Shown here: in pieces, positions 25,369 to 34,736 of the stretch
How positions within the stretch are numbered: the first letter of the stretch is position 1
Layout: the number at the start of each line of letters is the position of its first letter
Assembly: GCF_007993755.1 (NCBI RefSeq)
Contig: NZ_CP042467.1
Span: 3,930,001 to 3,994,000 of the forward strand
DNA length: 64,000 nucleotides
Direction of reading: 5' to 3'
Source of the DNA: Microvenator marinus
Lineage (GTDB): Bacteria; Myxococcota_A; Bradymonadia; Bradymonadales; Bradymonadaceae
Program-made: the position numbers and the translations under genes
Notes under the pieces: model-generated
Seen by the model: only the letters and a program-made list of their open reading frames with translations
Databases searched by the model: none
Told to the model about the DNA's origin: nothing

Positions 25369-28020
25369 ATGAAACCCTCCACCAACACCAACCCAGAACG
25401 CACCTCGATCATCGGGCGTGAGACCGAACTCACGCTGGTGGAGCAGCTCATCAAGGCCAACTCTCTGGTGACGATCATAGGACCGCCCGGTGTTGGCAAG
25501 ACGCGCCTCGTTTCCGAGCTCGCCCACGCTCGGCTCGGCCCCGCTGAAACAACCAAGGACCCGGAACTCGTTCTCGCCGGTGAGCTCGCGGTACTCGACG
25601 CCTCGGATCTGGATCACAACCAGCTCGCGGAACTCGTGGACAACGCACTGAACGCTAGGCCCACGCTCAAAATCATCACCACCGCTTCTCAACCTCTCGA
25701 ACTCGCCAGCGAATATGTCTTTGCGCTCAAACCTCTCTCTGCAGATGCGGCGGCAGAGCTGTTTGAGCAGCGCGCATCGGGTCTCAAGACCACCGCCCAT
25801 CTTCCAGAGCTCCTGGCCGAGCTCGACCACCTTCCCCGCGAAATAGAACTCGCCGCGTCCAAGACCGACCTCATGACGCCCGCCGAGATTCTGAAGTCGC
25901 TGGATCGCCGGTTTGAGGCACTCGAGTCGCGCCGCCGTGGCCAAGCCCCAGACATCCTCCGCTCCAGTATTCAACCCCTCGTTTCGGCACTAGACCCCGC
26001 GACCATGCACGTTCTTAGTCAGGTCACGGTCTTCGTGAACGGCTTTGACCTCGAGGCGGCCCACGCCGTTCTCCATTCCGAAAAGCGCACGCCACAAATA
26101 CTTTCTGAGCTCGTTCGGCGCTCGCTCTTGATCAAGGAAGTCGACACCATCGGTGAGTCACGATTCTACAGCCTGAAGTCGGTGCAGTACTACCTGAGCC
26201 AGACGCGCCCGATTCCGCCTGAGACGCGTGAAAACCACGCACATCATTATGCGGAGAGCAGCAAGCCGCTTCTCGGGTCGCTCAATCAGACCAACGGCTC
26301 ACGCCATGCCGCTCGTCTGATACTCGAACGAGGTAATCTCGAGGCCGCTTTTGACTACAGCTTTGATTCCCAGCCGGGACGCGCGGCACAGATCGCCGCG
26401 GCGCTCGACGCGATTTCGCGACTTGAACCCGAACGCTCGCTGCGCCGCCTCAACGCATGCCTTGCCAAGACCGAGATATCGCTGACTGCGCGCGCGGACA
26501 TCCTCGCCCGAATTGCAGATCACTATATCGATAGTTCGGATTTTGGCGCGGCAATGGATGCCCTGGAACGCGCCTGGCAACTAGACCCGCTCGATGAACA
26601 GAAGGCGTGGATCAAGCTCCGAATGGCCAATGCTCACAGGCTTCGCGGCGAGGTCATGGCCGCGATTGAGGCCCACGGGGTGGTGCGCGCGCTGGCCGAG
26701 TCCAATAAGCTCAAGCGTCTCAACTGGGCGCACGAAGCCAATGCGTGGGTGGATCTCGGTGATTTCGAGCAGGCTCGAAGCTGCCTGCGCGAACTCCAGT
26801 TCATTCCCGAGTCCGACGATCTGCGGCGTGAGTCCGAGATTCACCGAAGGCTCGTCTACGTGCATTTCTATCTCGGAAACCGGCAGGAACAACGGCGTCA
26901 CGCCGAGCTCGCCCTGAAGGCTGCTGAGGAGATCGGCGATCTGCGTCTCAAGGCGATCTGCCTGCAGGGTTTGGCAGATGCAGAGCTTTCCGCCAAGAAC
27001 TACGAGGCTGCTGTGCACGCCTACCGAGCCGCTCTCGAGACTCACAGAATCCTCGGTAACCGGACGTTTGAGGCCATGTTGCTAGGGAATCTAGCCGGCG
27101 CACTTCATCGTCTGGACGAGCGGCGCGAGGCGCGAAAACACTACCAGGAAAGCCTCGCGTTGCATCGTTCGGGCGGCACCAAGGCCTGGGAGAATGTGGT
27201 GCTCTTTGCGCTTGGCACGCTGGAATTCGAGGAAGAGAACCTCGGCGATGCAAGGGCGCACTTTACCGCTGCGCTTGCGCTGGCCACCGAACTTGGCATT
27301 GAGTCCGATGCCGCAGGATATCTGCTCTCGTTGAGTTGGGTGGACCTCATGGAGGGTCGTTTCGCCTCCGCGTCCAAGCATGCCGCCGAGGCCGCCGCGC
27401 GTTTCGAACGTCTAGGGACAAGCGATTTCGGCTGGAAGGTTGTCTCGTTGGCGACGGTCAGTGTGGCCGAGTATCTACGGGGGCTCCCGGCCAATTTGAA
27501 GGGTGTGATCGCTGAGATTGAAGGCCGCCCCGAAGACTCGCAGACCGTCATGGTCACGCTCCTCAACGAGTGGATGCATCAGCGCCCTGCGGTCTCAAAT
27601 CCATTCACAGTCTCGTCTTTGCACGCGCGCATGGTCTATCGCCTCGTGCAGAGATTGCCCACAACCCGGCCCGACACTACACCGCCTCCGCGTGATGCCG
27701 AGCTTGTTGTAGGGCCGGATTGCGAATGGTTCAGGTGTGCAGATGAAAGCGTGGATCTTCGCCGTCGAAAGTCCATCAAACTCATTCTCAAACATCTTGT
27801 GGAATTGCATGCTTCCAAGCCAGGCGTTGGAGCTGATGCCCACGCGCTATTCGATATCGGCTGGCCGGGCCAAGAGATCGAGCCTGAGGACGCCGCCCGC
27901 CGCGTCTACTGGGCCATCCGAACGCTTAGAAAGAATGGTCTCGATGAGTTGATTTTAACGTCAGATGATGGTTACCTAATCGACTCAAAGATTAGGATTG
28001 AAGTCGGCGACGAATGGTAA
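25369..28020 (+). CDS. STAND-type ATPase regulator with TPR repeats and C-terminal winged helix
   Basis: The 883-aa protein begins with an NTPase domain: Walker A GPPGVGKT (residues 38-45) and a sensor strand LKIITTASQP. A long alpha-helical array from about residue 340 to 690 has TPR-like pairs. The last 90 residues resemble the OmpR/SARP DNA-binding fold: SVDLRRRKSIKLILKHL, then a recognition-helix region with RRVYWAIRTLRKNG and a DGYLI wing. It probably activates transcription after binding a signal and ATP. The reversed order (DNA-binding domain at the end) differs from AfsR. The last seven bases overlap the next gene. Confidence 0.78.
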   Translation: MKPSTNTNPERTSIIGRETELTLVEQLIKANSLVTIIGPPGVGKTRLVSELAHARLGPAETTKDPELVLAGELAVLDASDLDHNQLAELVDNALNARPTLKIITTASQPLELASEYVFALKPLSADAAAELFEQRASGLKTTAHLPELLAELDHLPREIELAASKTDLMTPAEILKSLDRRFEALESRRRGQAPDILRSSIQPLVSALDPATMHVLSQVTVFVNGFDLEAAHAVLHSEKRTPQILSELVRRSLLIKEVDTIGESRFYSLKSVQYYLSQTRPIPPETRENHAHHYAESSKPLLGSLNQTNGSRHAARLILERGNLEAAFDYSFDSQPGRAAQIAAALDAISRLEPERSLRRLNACLAKTEISLTARADILARIADHYIDSSDFGAAMDALERAWQLDPLDEQKAWIKLRMANAHRLRGEVMAAIEAHGVVRALAESNKLKRLNWAHEANAWVDLGDFEQARSCLRELQFIPESDDLRRESEIHRRLVYVHFYLGNRQEQRRHAELALKAAEEIGDLRLKAICLQGLADAELSAKNYEAAVHAYRAALETHRILGNRTFEAMLLGNLAGALHRLDERREARKHYQESLALHRSGGTKAWENVVLFALGTLEFEEENLGDARAHFTAALALATELGIESDAAGYLLSLSWVDLMEGRFASASKHAAEAAARFERLGTSDFGWKVVSLATVSVAEYLRGLPANLKGVIAEIEGRPEDSQTVMVTLLNEWMHQRPAVSNPFTVSSLHARMVYRLVQRLPTTRPDTTPPPRDAELVVGPDCEWFRCADESVDLRRRKSIKLILKHLVELHASKPGVGADAHALFDIGWPGQEIEPEDAARRVYWAIRTLRKNGLDELILTSDDGYLIDSKIRIEVGDEW

Positions 28021-29000
28021 TCACCCGCAAATATTGGAGCGTTTTGATCCTTTTGGCCATCGGTTGTGGCACGGCGGATTCGCCAGGTTCTGATAGCCCT
28101 ACACAAACGGAAATGGACCTTGGCGCTGATACCGCCGATGCCGCCGATCTGGGCCAAACTCCCGATACGCGCGACCCCGAACTCGACCAAAATTCCAATG
28201 CCGATTGTGAACTCGATTTGCTTGAGTGCGCGGCGGAGTTTCAGTGCGTCTGGACGGGCGAGTCCTGCGCCAGTCCAAAGGCTGAGGCGGTCTTGACTTC
28301 TCCAACACCACTATCTCAAACTCCGGCCGAGCTGATCGTAGAGGGCAGGGCGCAGTCAGCCGTGCTCTCGTTGTATCAATCCCTTGATGGTGCGCTTCGC
28401 GGCTCTTTGACTGGAGGTTCGCCTCCTTGGACGGCCCTTGTGGAGGGTAAGGTCGACGAAGACTTAGGCGTGATGGAGCTCGACTTCTTCCGGCGTCAAT
28501 GTGGCGGCGTGTGTGAGCCAAATTTCAGCGCCACCGGCCACTTCGATGCCGGGCAGTGGCTCTTCTCACATGCGACCGCCTCAGAACTAGGCCCCAATCT
28601 CTTTGACAACCTCAGGTTCGAGCCGAACGATGGCATCAAGCCCTCGCGAATTCCAGGACAGGAATTCCACGGATACCTCACCACGCTCTTTGACGGCTCG
28701 CCTATGGCCCCGTCTCACGAATGCGTGTTGTCGCTCCCCAAGTTTGCTGAGAACGAACTCAGCGTGCCCTCCTTGACGTGTGGGGACGAAGAGAACCCAG
28801 AGATCACCATGCGCACTGGAACGTTGGTGATGGACGAGTGGAAGTTCAGTTTTGAGTTGGAGGCAGCCGGGCAGACCTTCTACCTTACCGGCATTCTTGG
28901 CCACGAAGTAGGTGGCGTCATCACCGAGTCTAAGCCTGCACACTTGGATATGGAACGCATCCCGACCTCTGAAGTCGTGGGCTTCGCCGTCTTTCAATGA
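28014..29000 (+). CDS. Hypothetical lipoprotein co-transcribed with the STAND regulator
   Basis: The 328-aa protein has a lipoprotein signal (lipobox AIGC, Cys18), an Asp/Thr-rich linker with AD and DLG repeats, a small Cys motif (CELDLLECAAEFQC), and a beta-rich domain. The start ATG 28014 overlaps the stop of the regulator gene, so both are translated together; it might be its signal sensor or target. Family unknown. Confidence 0.7.
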   Translation: MVITRKYWSVLILLAIGCGTADSPGSDSPTQTEMDLGADTADAADLGQTPDTRDPELDQNSNADCELDLLECAAEFQCVWTGESCASPKAEAVLTSPTPLSQTPAELIVEGRAQSAVLSLYQSLDGALRGSLTGGSPPWTALVEGKVDEDLGVMELDFFRRQCGGVCEPNFSATGHFDAGQWLFSHATASELGPNLFDNLRFEPNDGIKPSRIPGQEFHGYLTTLFDGSPMAPSHECVLSLPKFAENELSVPSLTCGDEENPEITMRTGTLVMDEWKFSFELEAAGQTFYLTGILGHEVGGVITESKPAHLDMERIPTSEVVGFAVFQ

Positions 29001-29008
29001 CGTCTATT

Positions 29009-29032
29009 GTACAAGCGGGCTCCGTCCGCTTG
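29009..29032. repeat. Dispersed intergenic hairpin element, copy 3
   Basis: Arms CAAGCGG (29012-29018) and CCGCTTG (29026-29032) enclose GCTCCGT. Compared with copy 2, both arms changed together (ACGCGG/CCGCGT to AAGCGG/CCGCTT), which keeps the pairing, a sign that the stem matters. Confidence 0.7.
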
Positions 29033-29087
29033 GGACGGACCATGCCAACCGTTCTTCTCACGCGGAAGTAGAGACTCCTTCACAAGT

Positions 29088-29122
29088 CTAAAAAAAATGG
29101 TGGAGAGAGACTCTCCACCATT
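29088..29122 (-). terminator. Intrinsic terminator of the FG-GAP surface protein gene
   Basis: Arms AATGGTGGAGAG (29096-29107) and CTCTCCACCATT (29111-29122) form a perfect 12-bp stem with a 3-base loop. On the minus strand it is followed by a seven-T run, 25 bases after the stop at 29146. Confidence 0.9.
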
Positions 29123-29145
29123 CTTGGCATTCAGTGCTCGACGAT

Positions 29146-32100
29146 TTATCGCCGTCGAACTCGGAGCCCGATTCCGAGAACTAGAAGCATCAGAAGCGCG
29201 TGATCTGGACGAGCATCGGTAGACGCACAGGCGGGTCCTGAACCCTCGAGCTGGCCTTGAGCTTGAGGACCAATGTCCGGGCCGGCCATATCAGCGCCCA
29301 TATCGTCGATCGCCATGTCCGGCGTACCCATATCGGTTTCACCCATGTCGTCGCCCATGTCGGTCTCACCCATATCTGGGGTGCCCATATCGCCCATGTC
29401 TTCACCTGGCTCAACACACTCAGCGTTCGAGCAGACGAAGCCTTCGGCACAGTCCACGTCTGCTTCGCAAGAGCTAAGACATGCCGCACCTTCGGCGCTC
29501 ACGCCACACACATACGGTGCGCAGCTTGTAAGCGTGGTGGTGTCCTCGGTGCATGCGCCCGACCCGTCACAGATGCCGGCGCTCACAGAGGTTCCATCAG
29601 CTGAACAGAACGACTCGGAGCAAGTTGAACCAAACGGCAGGTCTTCAAAGACACAGCCTTGCGCCGGATCGCACGACGGAGCGGTACACTCGTTATCGTC
29701 GTCCTCACATACAACGGCATCGCCGCCGCATACGCCCGACTCACAGATATTGTTCTCGGTACACGCGTCTGCGTCATCGCATACGGTGCCGTCTGGCCTT
29801 GGTTGCGCCACGCAGGCGCCGCTCGTGCCATCACATACGCCGATCTCACAATCTGTATCCAGGTTCGAACAATCCACGTTCGACTCGCCCGAACACACAC
29901 CGTTACCGTCGCAGGTTCCGGCATCTACACAGACATCGCCACCACACGCCGTGCCAGACGCACTTGGGTTCGCCGGCACGCAAAGGTCTGCGGTCTCATC
30001 ACAAGCCACGCCTTCAAAACAGGTGGCCGCAGCATTCGAGCAATCGCGAGGCGCACCCACACAAGCTCCCGCGCCGTCGCACGCGTTGTTTACGGTGCAG
30101 AAGAGGCCGTCATCACAGGTAGTTCCAGCCGAAGCAGGAGCTGCCTGACAGCCAAGCACAGCGTCACACGAATCGACAGTACACTCGTTGCCGTCATCAC
30201 ACGTCACAGCCGAGCCACCACACACACCCGCCGTACACGAATCCGCCGAGGTACAGGCGTTTCCGTCATCACAGGCGAGCCCGTCCGCGGCAGGCACGCT
30301 CACGCAACCCAAAACAGGGTCACAGCTTTCTACCGTACAAGGATTGCCATCATCGCACGCAATGGCACTACCGCCACAAACGCCGCCGCCACACACATCA
30401 TTGTTCGTGCAGGCGTCACCGTCATCACACGACGTACCATTCGTCACATTGACGGCCTCACAGGCCCCCGTGGTCGCATTACATTGCCCAACGGTACACG
30501 CGGTATCGAGGTTCGAACAATCCACGGGCGCTGCGCCCTGACAGGTACCCGCGCCATCACACGTTCCAGCGGTCTGACAAACGGCCCCACCACAGGCATC
30601 ACCAGCCGGCGAAGGCGCCGGCGGATCACACTGGTCCGCCGCCTCGTTACATACGCCCGCCTCAAAACACTCACCAGGCGATCCTGAGCAATCGAGCGGC
30701 GTTCCACCACCACATGCACCCGCAGTACAAACCTCATTCTCGGTGCAGAAAAGCCCATCATCGCAAGGCGTATTGTCAGCCACTACTGCATTGATACAGC
30801 CCAACGTGGTGTCACATGAGTCAGTGGTGCATTGATCGCCATCATCGCAAGAGAGCGGCGAGTAGGCAGTCTGAGACACACTCGGATCACACACCTCGCA
30901 CGCATTGGTTGGGCTCACATCACCCGCAGCAACAAAGGCTCCATCAATGAAGCAGTCCTCAACTCCGTAATGGGCGAAGGCAGCTCCACCGCGTGTCGGA
31001 TCATTCGGGGACGGATAATCACGTGCCCCGATCAGCAGGTCGTCGATCGAATCGCCATTAAGGTCAAATCCACTATGAATGCTCAATCCATATCCTCCGT
31101 TCGACTGGTTGCCTTCCAATGTTTGAACACGGTCAAAGCTCATCCCGTTATATTGGTGAACAATCACGGCGCCTTCGTTGGTTTCAGGGTTGCTGAAGTT
31201 TGGTGCCGACACGATAAGGTCAGCGAAACCATCTCCGTTAATATCTCCACCGGCAATTTCCGTTCCGAAACGCGAGCCGGGAAGTCCGTCTACCACGATA
31301 GGAACGAGTTCCAGCCCTGTCCCTGTGCCTTTGACTACCAAAACTGCCCCTTGATTCGAATTCTGGCCAGGTGCGCCAAAACCAAAATCCAGATTCCCAT
31401 CATTGTCGATGTCTCCGAGCCTCACCGTCGCGACTCCCAGAGTAGCTGACGCCATACTGCCAAAGAAGGATTGTGTTGGCGCGGCTGAGAGCCCAGTTAA
31501 ACCCCCATCGTGAAGGTAGACTGCCCCTTGATTTGTGAACCCAGGCTGGTCGAAACTCGGTGCTCCCACCAGAAGATCATCACATGTGTTCACTCCAACA
31601 ACAGTTCCGCGGATGGGACCGCTGGTTAATGCCCCGCCAAAGTTAGAACCCGTTGGGCCATTGAGAATTTGAGGGGGGGTGAGGTAGGTTCCGTTGAGTC
31701 CATAGTAGACCCACACACGTCCGGAACTGGCATTGGTAAACGCGCTTCCGACCGCAATATCCCTAAACCCGTCGCAATTGTAGTCTCCGACTCTCACCCT
31801 AAATCCAAAAAATTCATTGGTTGCGGGCGATGGTGACTGAATCTCAGTAGGGGATTGTAATCCAACACCCGCCTGACCTCGAAAGATGTATACCGTTCCG
31901 GCATTGGCATTGCCTTGAACTGCCTTTAGCGACGAAACCGCAACGTCAGCGAAGCCATCTCCATCCACGTCCCCAAGAACCGCAATCAAATATCCAAGCT
32001 GAGCGAAAGCGATGTCGCTCTCGTAGCTCCATGCAGCTGTCTGACTTAGGCCAGTCGAGGTGCCATAGTACAGAATGATTCGACCTTCACGCGAATTGTC

Positions 32101-32931
32101 TTCACCGTTCGGTCCGTCATTGAAGTAGCGTGGTTGGCCCACTAACACATCAGTGAAGCCATCCCCGTTTACGTCCCCAAGCCCACGAACCATCGTGCCG
32201 AAGAAAGACGCGCCCTTGTCGGGATCTGGGTAGGTGCTCCACGAGGGCGAGGTGGCGACTGGGTCTATGTAGATTGGATATTTTGCGTTCTGGTCATTGT
32301 ACTCAATAAACACTCGCTCACCGACTCGCACATATTTCACATCTAGGGTTTGCCCAGTGGCATCCCAAGCCCCGAGACCCTTCCATGTGAAGACCCTTTC
32401 GGTGCCTCGCATCACTATAAGGTCGGATCCGTCGATGATATAGCTGTGATCGTTTGAAAGCCCGAACTGGATCGCTCCCCTCTCTGAGGGCGACTTTAGA
32501 GTCCAAGAAATTGAGACTCCGTCAGTATTGTTGGAGAAGTGCGAGTCCCAATGGCTCCCCGAAAGCGTAAACTTACGACCGTCTACCTTGCCGGAGACCC
32601 ACTTGTTTTGTTGTCCTACAACTTCTGACGGAGGGGCAGAATAGATCGTTTCCCCACCCACGTGCGTAAAGTGAAGACCTCCATCTGCAAGCACCTCGGC
32701 AGTATAGCCTAGCGCAAGGTTGGTTGCGCTAACTTTGCTGTCCAATATGTCCCAAGATTCAAACGGTTTGACGTCTCCAACGCGTGAGATTGACAGTCCC
32801 TCAATGGCGCCCTCCGATCCTGATTTCAATAAGGCGTGTTGATCAGTCTCCTGAGTTGCCTTGGTGTCGTGATCACAACCACTCAATACAAACATGGCCG
32901 CGAAGACGTGCAGAAACTTTACTTTATGCAT
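29146..32931 (-). CDS. Giant FG-GAP/Cys-repeat surface lipoprotein with MYXO-CTERM-like tail
   Basis: The 1261-aa protein starts with a lipoprotein signal (lipobox LSGC, Cys18). Residues about 235-660 hold FG-GAP/integrin-like repeats (GDVNGDGFTDVLVG, GDINGDGFADLIVS and others), which build a beta-propeller. Residues about 670-1180 are Cys-rich repeats (CDDGNPCTVESCDPVLGC type). A DMG-rich linker follows, and the C-terminus has a hydrophobic helix ending in RVRRR, like MYXO-CTERM sorting tails. It is probably exposed at the cell surface. The start ATG 32931 has GGAAGG upstream. A terminator follows the gene. Confidence 0.85.
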   Translation of the reverse strand: MHKVKFLHVFAAMFVLSGCDHDTKATQETDQHALLKSGSEGAIEGLSISRVGDVKPFESWDILDSKVSATNLALGYTAEVLADGGLHFTHVGGETIYSAPPSEVVGQQNKWVSGKVDGRKFTLSGSHWDSHFSNNTDGVSISWTLKSPSERGAIQFGLSNDHSYIIDGSDLIVMRGTERVFTWKGLGAWDATGQTLDVKYVRVGERVFIEYNDQNAKYPIYIDPVATSPSWSTYPDPDKGASFFGTMVRGLGDVNGDGFTDVLVGQPRYFNDGPNGEDNSREGRIILYYGTSTGLSQTAAWSYESDIAFAQLGYLIAVLGDVDGDGFADVAVSSLKAVQGNANAGTVYIFRGQAGVGLQSPTEIQSPSPATNEFFGFRVRVGDYNCDGFRDIAVGSAFTNASSGRVWVYYGLNGTYLTPPQILNGPTGSNFGGALTSGPIRGTVVGVNTCDDLLVGAPSFDQPGFTNQGAVYLHDGGLTGLSAAPTQSFFGSMASATLGVATVRLGDIDNDGNLDFGFGAPGQNSNQGAVLVVKGTGTGLELVPIVVDGLPGSRFGTEIAGGDINGDGFADLIVSAPNFSNPETNEGAVIVHQYNGMSFDRVQTLEGNQSNGGYGLSIHSGFDLNGDSIDDLLIGARDYPSPNDPTRGGAAFAHYGVEDCFIDGAFVAAGDVSPTNACEVCDPSVSQTAYSPLSCDDGDQCTTDSCDTTLGCINAVVADNTPCDDGLFCTENEVCTAGACGGGTPLDCSGSPGECFEAGVCNEAADQCDPPAPSPAGDACGGAVCQTAGTCDGAGTCQGAAPVDCSNLDTACTVGQCNATTGACEAVNVTNGTSCDDGDACTNNDVCGGGVCGGSAIACDDGNPCTVESCDPVLGCVSVPAADGLACDDGNACTSADSCTAGVCGGSAVTCDDGNECTVDSCDAVLGCQAAPASAGTTCDDGLFCTVNNACDGAGACVGAPRDCSNAAATCFEGVACDETADLCVPANPSASGTACGGDVCVDAGTCDGNGVCSGESNVDCSNLDTDCEIGVCDGTSGACVAQPRPDGTVCDDADACTENNICESGVCGGDAVVCEDDDNECTAPSCDPAQGCVFEDLPFGSTCSESFCSADGTSVSAGICDGSGACTEDTTTLTSCAPYVCGVSAEGAACLSSCEADVDCAEGFVCSNAECVEPGEDMGDMGTPDMGETDMGDDMGETDMGTPDMAIDDMGADMAGPDIGPQAQGQLEGSGPACASTDARPDHALLMLLVLGIGLRVRRR

Positions 32932-32987
32932 TGATATACCTTCCAACTTACAAAATTTACCAACCTACCCTATTACCTATCCAATCT
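32932..32987. promoter_or_regulatory. Divergent 56-base promoter region between surface protein and RiPP operon
   Basis: This short AT-rich stretch must contain the start signals for both the surface protein (leftward) and the RiPP operon (rightward). It holds several TACC steps, but no convincing hexamer pair is visible. Confidence 0.35.
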
Positions 32988-34316
32988 ATGTCAAAGAGTT
33001 TGAAAATGGTTCGTGTTTTTCTGGTCCTAGGGCAAGACCCTCCGAAGCATCGTGCACTCAACCAACTTGCGTGGCAACGGTTAAAGGGCGGCTGGCTGGG
33101 TGCTGATGGCCCATGCCCCTGGGACATCTCGGAATCTCGAGATTCTATCTTAATATACAATCAAGCGCCATCAAACTCGACCATGCTCTACACACGAGGT
33201 CCTAACACATCCTTTGTCACTAATTATCCTCCATTCTTGAGGGTCGTCGGTCGGGATATACCGAATCGCCGCTTCCTAGATCGTTGGATTGAAGGCACCG
33301 AAGTTCTGGCTCGAGGCATCCAACAGGACTTCTTCAAGGATGTGTTTCGGGTCCCCTTTGGTCACACTCTGAGACTCTCCGACCGCGGTGCCAGGGTCGT
33401 TGAATGTGTGCACTATCCGCAAGAGCAATGGGTGTTCGAAGATGCTCTTACCAGACTAAAGGTCCTCCTTTATAGGAGTGTGTTGGACGGGGTTGAGCGG
33501 GACTCCAAACACGCTTTGGCTTTGAGTTCCGGATTAGACTCAACACTCTTAGGAGCAATCTTGCGTGATTGTGCGCCTAAGCTCCACGCATTTACCATGG
33601 AATCACGTGTTCCAGGTGCCGACGAACGGCACTTCACCCAAGAGAGTGCCAACCTCCTCGGTCTACCACTTCTTGGGTTCGACATCGACCAATGCCCAGT
33701 ATTGGAGACCTCCGCAACGATGGACCGGTTTTGGGGACCCCAAGCTCATCCGGGCGAGGGACACGAAACAGAGTTTTTCCAATTTGTTGCCGACCGCGGA
33801 TTCAAAACGATTTGGACTGGTGTTGCCGCTGACCAACTCTTCCATGTCGACCCTTCGGTCGTCATACGGGAAACCATTACGCGTCCGGGATGGAGTGCTT
33901 CGGAACTCTTGAACCCCGGTCGAGGCTGGAGGGGAATGCTTAATCGTGAAAACCCCAGGATTCCCTTTAATAGTGTGGCTTGGGATCTCGCTGTTCGTCA
34001 TCAGATGCGAGTGCAGGAACGAACCGGGGTGACGCTTATTCAGCCATTCATGGAGCCAGATTTCGTCAACTTCGTACTTGGACTTCCGAATCTCTTCCTC
34101 GCGTCACCGAGTTGTGATAAACTCATCCTAAGAGAAGTGGGTTCCAGATTGATCCCACAGTTCAACAACTTTCGTCGGAAGCACACCGATTTTGGACCTT
34201 CTGTTCAGTTTCGTTTGAATTATGAAAGAGCGACACGCTCCAAGACGTTTTCCCCCAAAGAGTGGCGTCGAACCGCCGCCGAGCGATGGCTGGGTTTGTT
34301 TTATGGAAAAAGATAA
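32988..34316 (+). CDS. Asparagine-synthetase-like lasso peptide cyclase (protein C)
   Basis: The 442-aa protein has the Asn-synthase plan: a degenerate N-terminal glutaminase-like domain and an ATP-pyrophosphatase domain with PP-loop LSSGLDS (residues 179-185). It lacks a Cys at position 2, so it cannot use glutamine, as is usual in lasso cyclases, which adenylate an Asp/Glu side chain and close a macrolactam with the core N-terminus. A C-terminal LIQPFMEPDFV matches the family. The start could be ATG 32988 or ATG 33006. It is first in the RiPP operon and the precursor follows within 10 bases. Confidence 0.85.
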   Translation: MSKSLKMVRVFLVLGQDPPKHRALNQLAWQRLKGGWLGADGPCPWDISESRDSILIYNQAPSNSTMLYTRGPNTSFVTNYPPFLRVVGRDIPNRRFLDRWIEGTEVLARGIQQDFFKDVFRVPFGHTLRLSDRGARVVECVHYPQEQWVFEDALTRLKVLLYRSVLDGVERDSKHALALSSGLDSTLLGAILRDCAPKLHAFTMESRVPGADERHFTQESANLLGLPLLGFDIDQCPVLETSATMDRFWGPQAHPGEGHETEFFQFVADRGFKTIWTGVAADQLFHVDPSVVIRETITRPGWSASELLNPGRGWRGMLNRENPRIPFNSVAWDLAVRHQMRVQERTGVTLIQPFMEPDFVNFVLGLPNLFLASPSCDKLILREVGSRLIPQFNNFRRKHTDFGPSVQFRLNYERATRSKTFSPKEWRRTAAERWLGLFYGKR

Positions 34317-34326
34317 GGAAATCTCA

Positions 34327-34491
34327 ATGGAAACGGATACTCGCCCGATTGATCCTCCGAGGTTGATTGAGTTGGGTTCAGTGCGTGAACTCATCAGAGG
34401 CAGTGGCTCGGGAGGTTTGGATGTTTCGACAAACTGTACCACCCCTGGTGAGGACCAAGTCGATCCACCCCCTCCGACTTGCTCACCTTGA
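34327..34491 (+). CDS. Lasso-type RiPP precursor peptide
   Basis: The 54-aa peptide starts at ATG 34327, with AAGGA 8 bases upstream. The leader holds PxLxxxG (PRLIELG), the lasso leader signature, but Ile is found where the conserved Tyr and the penultimate Thr usually lie (IDPP; ELIRG). Cleavage after Arg24 would leave a 30-residue core beginning GSGSGGLD, with Gly1 and Asp8 placed for an eight-residue macrolactam. The tail has Cys13 and Cys28, which could form a disulfide, a PPPP run and a final Ser-Pro. The cleavage site and ring are predictions by analogy. Its stop codon overlaps the B1 frame. Confidence 0.8.
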   Translation: METDTRPIDPPRLIELGSVRELIRGSGSGGLDVSTNCTTPGEDQVDPPPPTCSP

Positions 34492-34736
34492 AGCTCGTGC
34501 TTTCCAAACACACGGTCATTGAGTGGTTCGATGAACGAGTCGTCTTGTTGAATGCGCAGAATGGCAGAGTTTTTGAACTAAACCCAACTGCGGCATTGAT
34601 GTGGGATAAGCTTCAGACAAATCCTAGCCTTGCCGCGGAGTTTTTGGTCAAGAACGGGTACTCGCACGACGAAGCCGTTGGTCTGATCGGAGAGTTCGTA
34701 GACCATCTTTTAGATGCTGGGCTTGTCGAGAAATGA
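34479..34736 (+). CDS. PqqD-like leader-recognition protein (lasso protein B1)
   Basis: The 85-aa protein fits the RiPP recognition element fold: strands VLLNAQNGRVFELN, then helices with AALMWDKL and a C-terminal LIGEFVDHLLDAGLVE. It would bind the leader peptide and present it to the peptidase. The start is TTG 34479 or TTG 34488, both overlapping the precursor end. It overlaps the kinase gene by four bases (ATGA). Confidence 0.85.
   Translation: MLTLKLVLSKHTVIEWFDERVVLLNAQNGRVFELNPTAALMWDKLQTNPSLAAEFLVKNGYSHDEAVGLIGEFVDHLLDAGLVEK

Noticed and set aside
29659-30687. 342-codon plus-strand frame within the Cys-repeat part of the surface protein
   Set aside because: Repetitive Cys/Asp codons on the minus strand leave all other frames open; sequence is Arg/Thr/Ile-rich without motifs.
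32784-32987. Upstream extension of the cyclase frame
   Set aside because: It would overlap the divergent surface-protein gene by 148 bases and has no cyclase-like residues.
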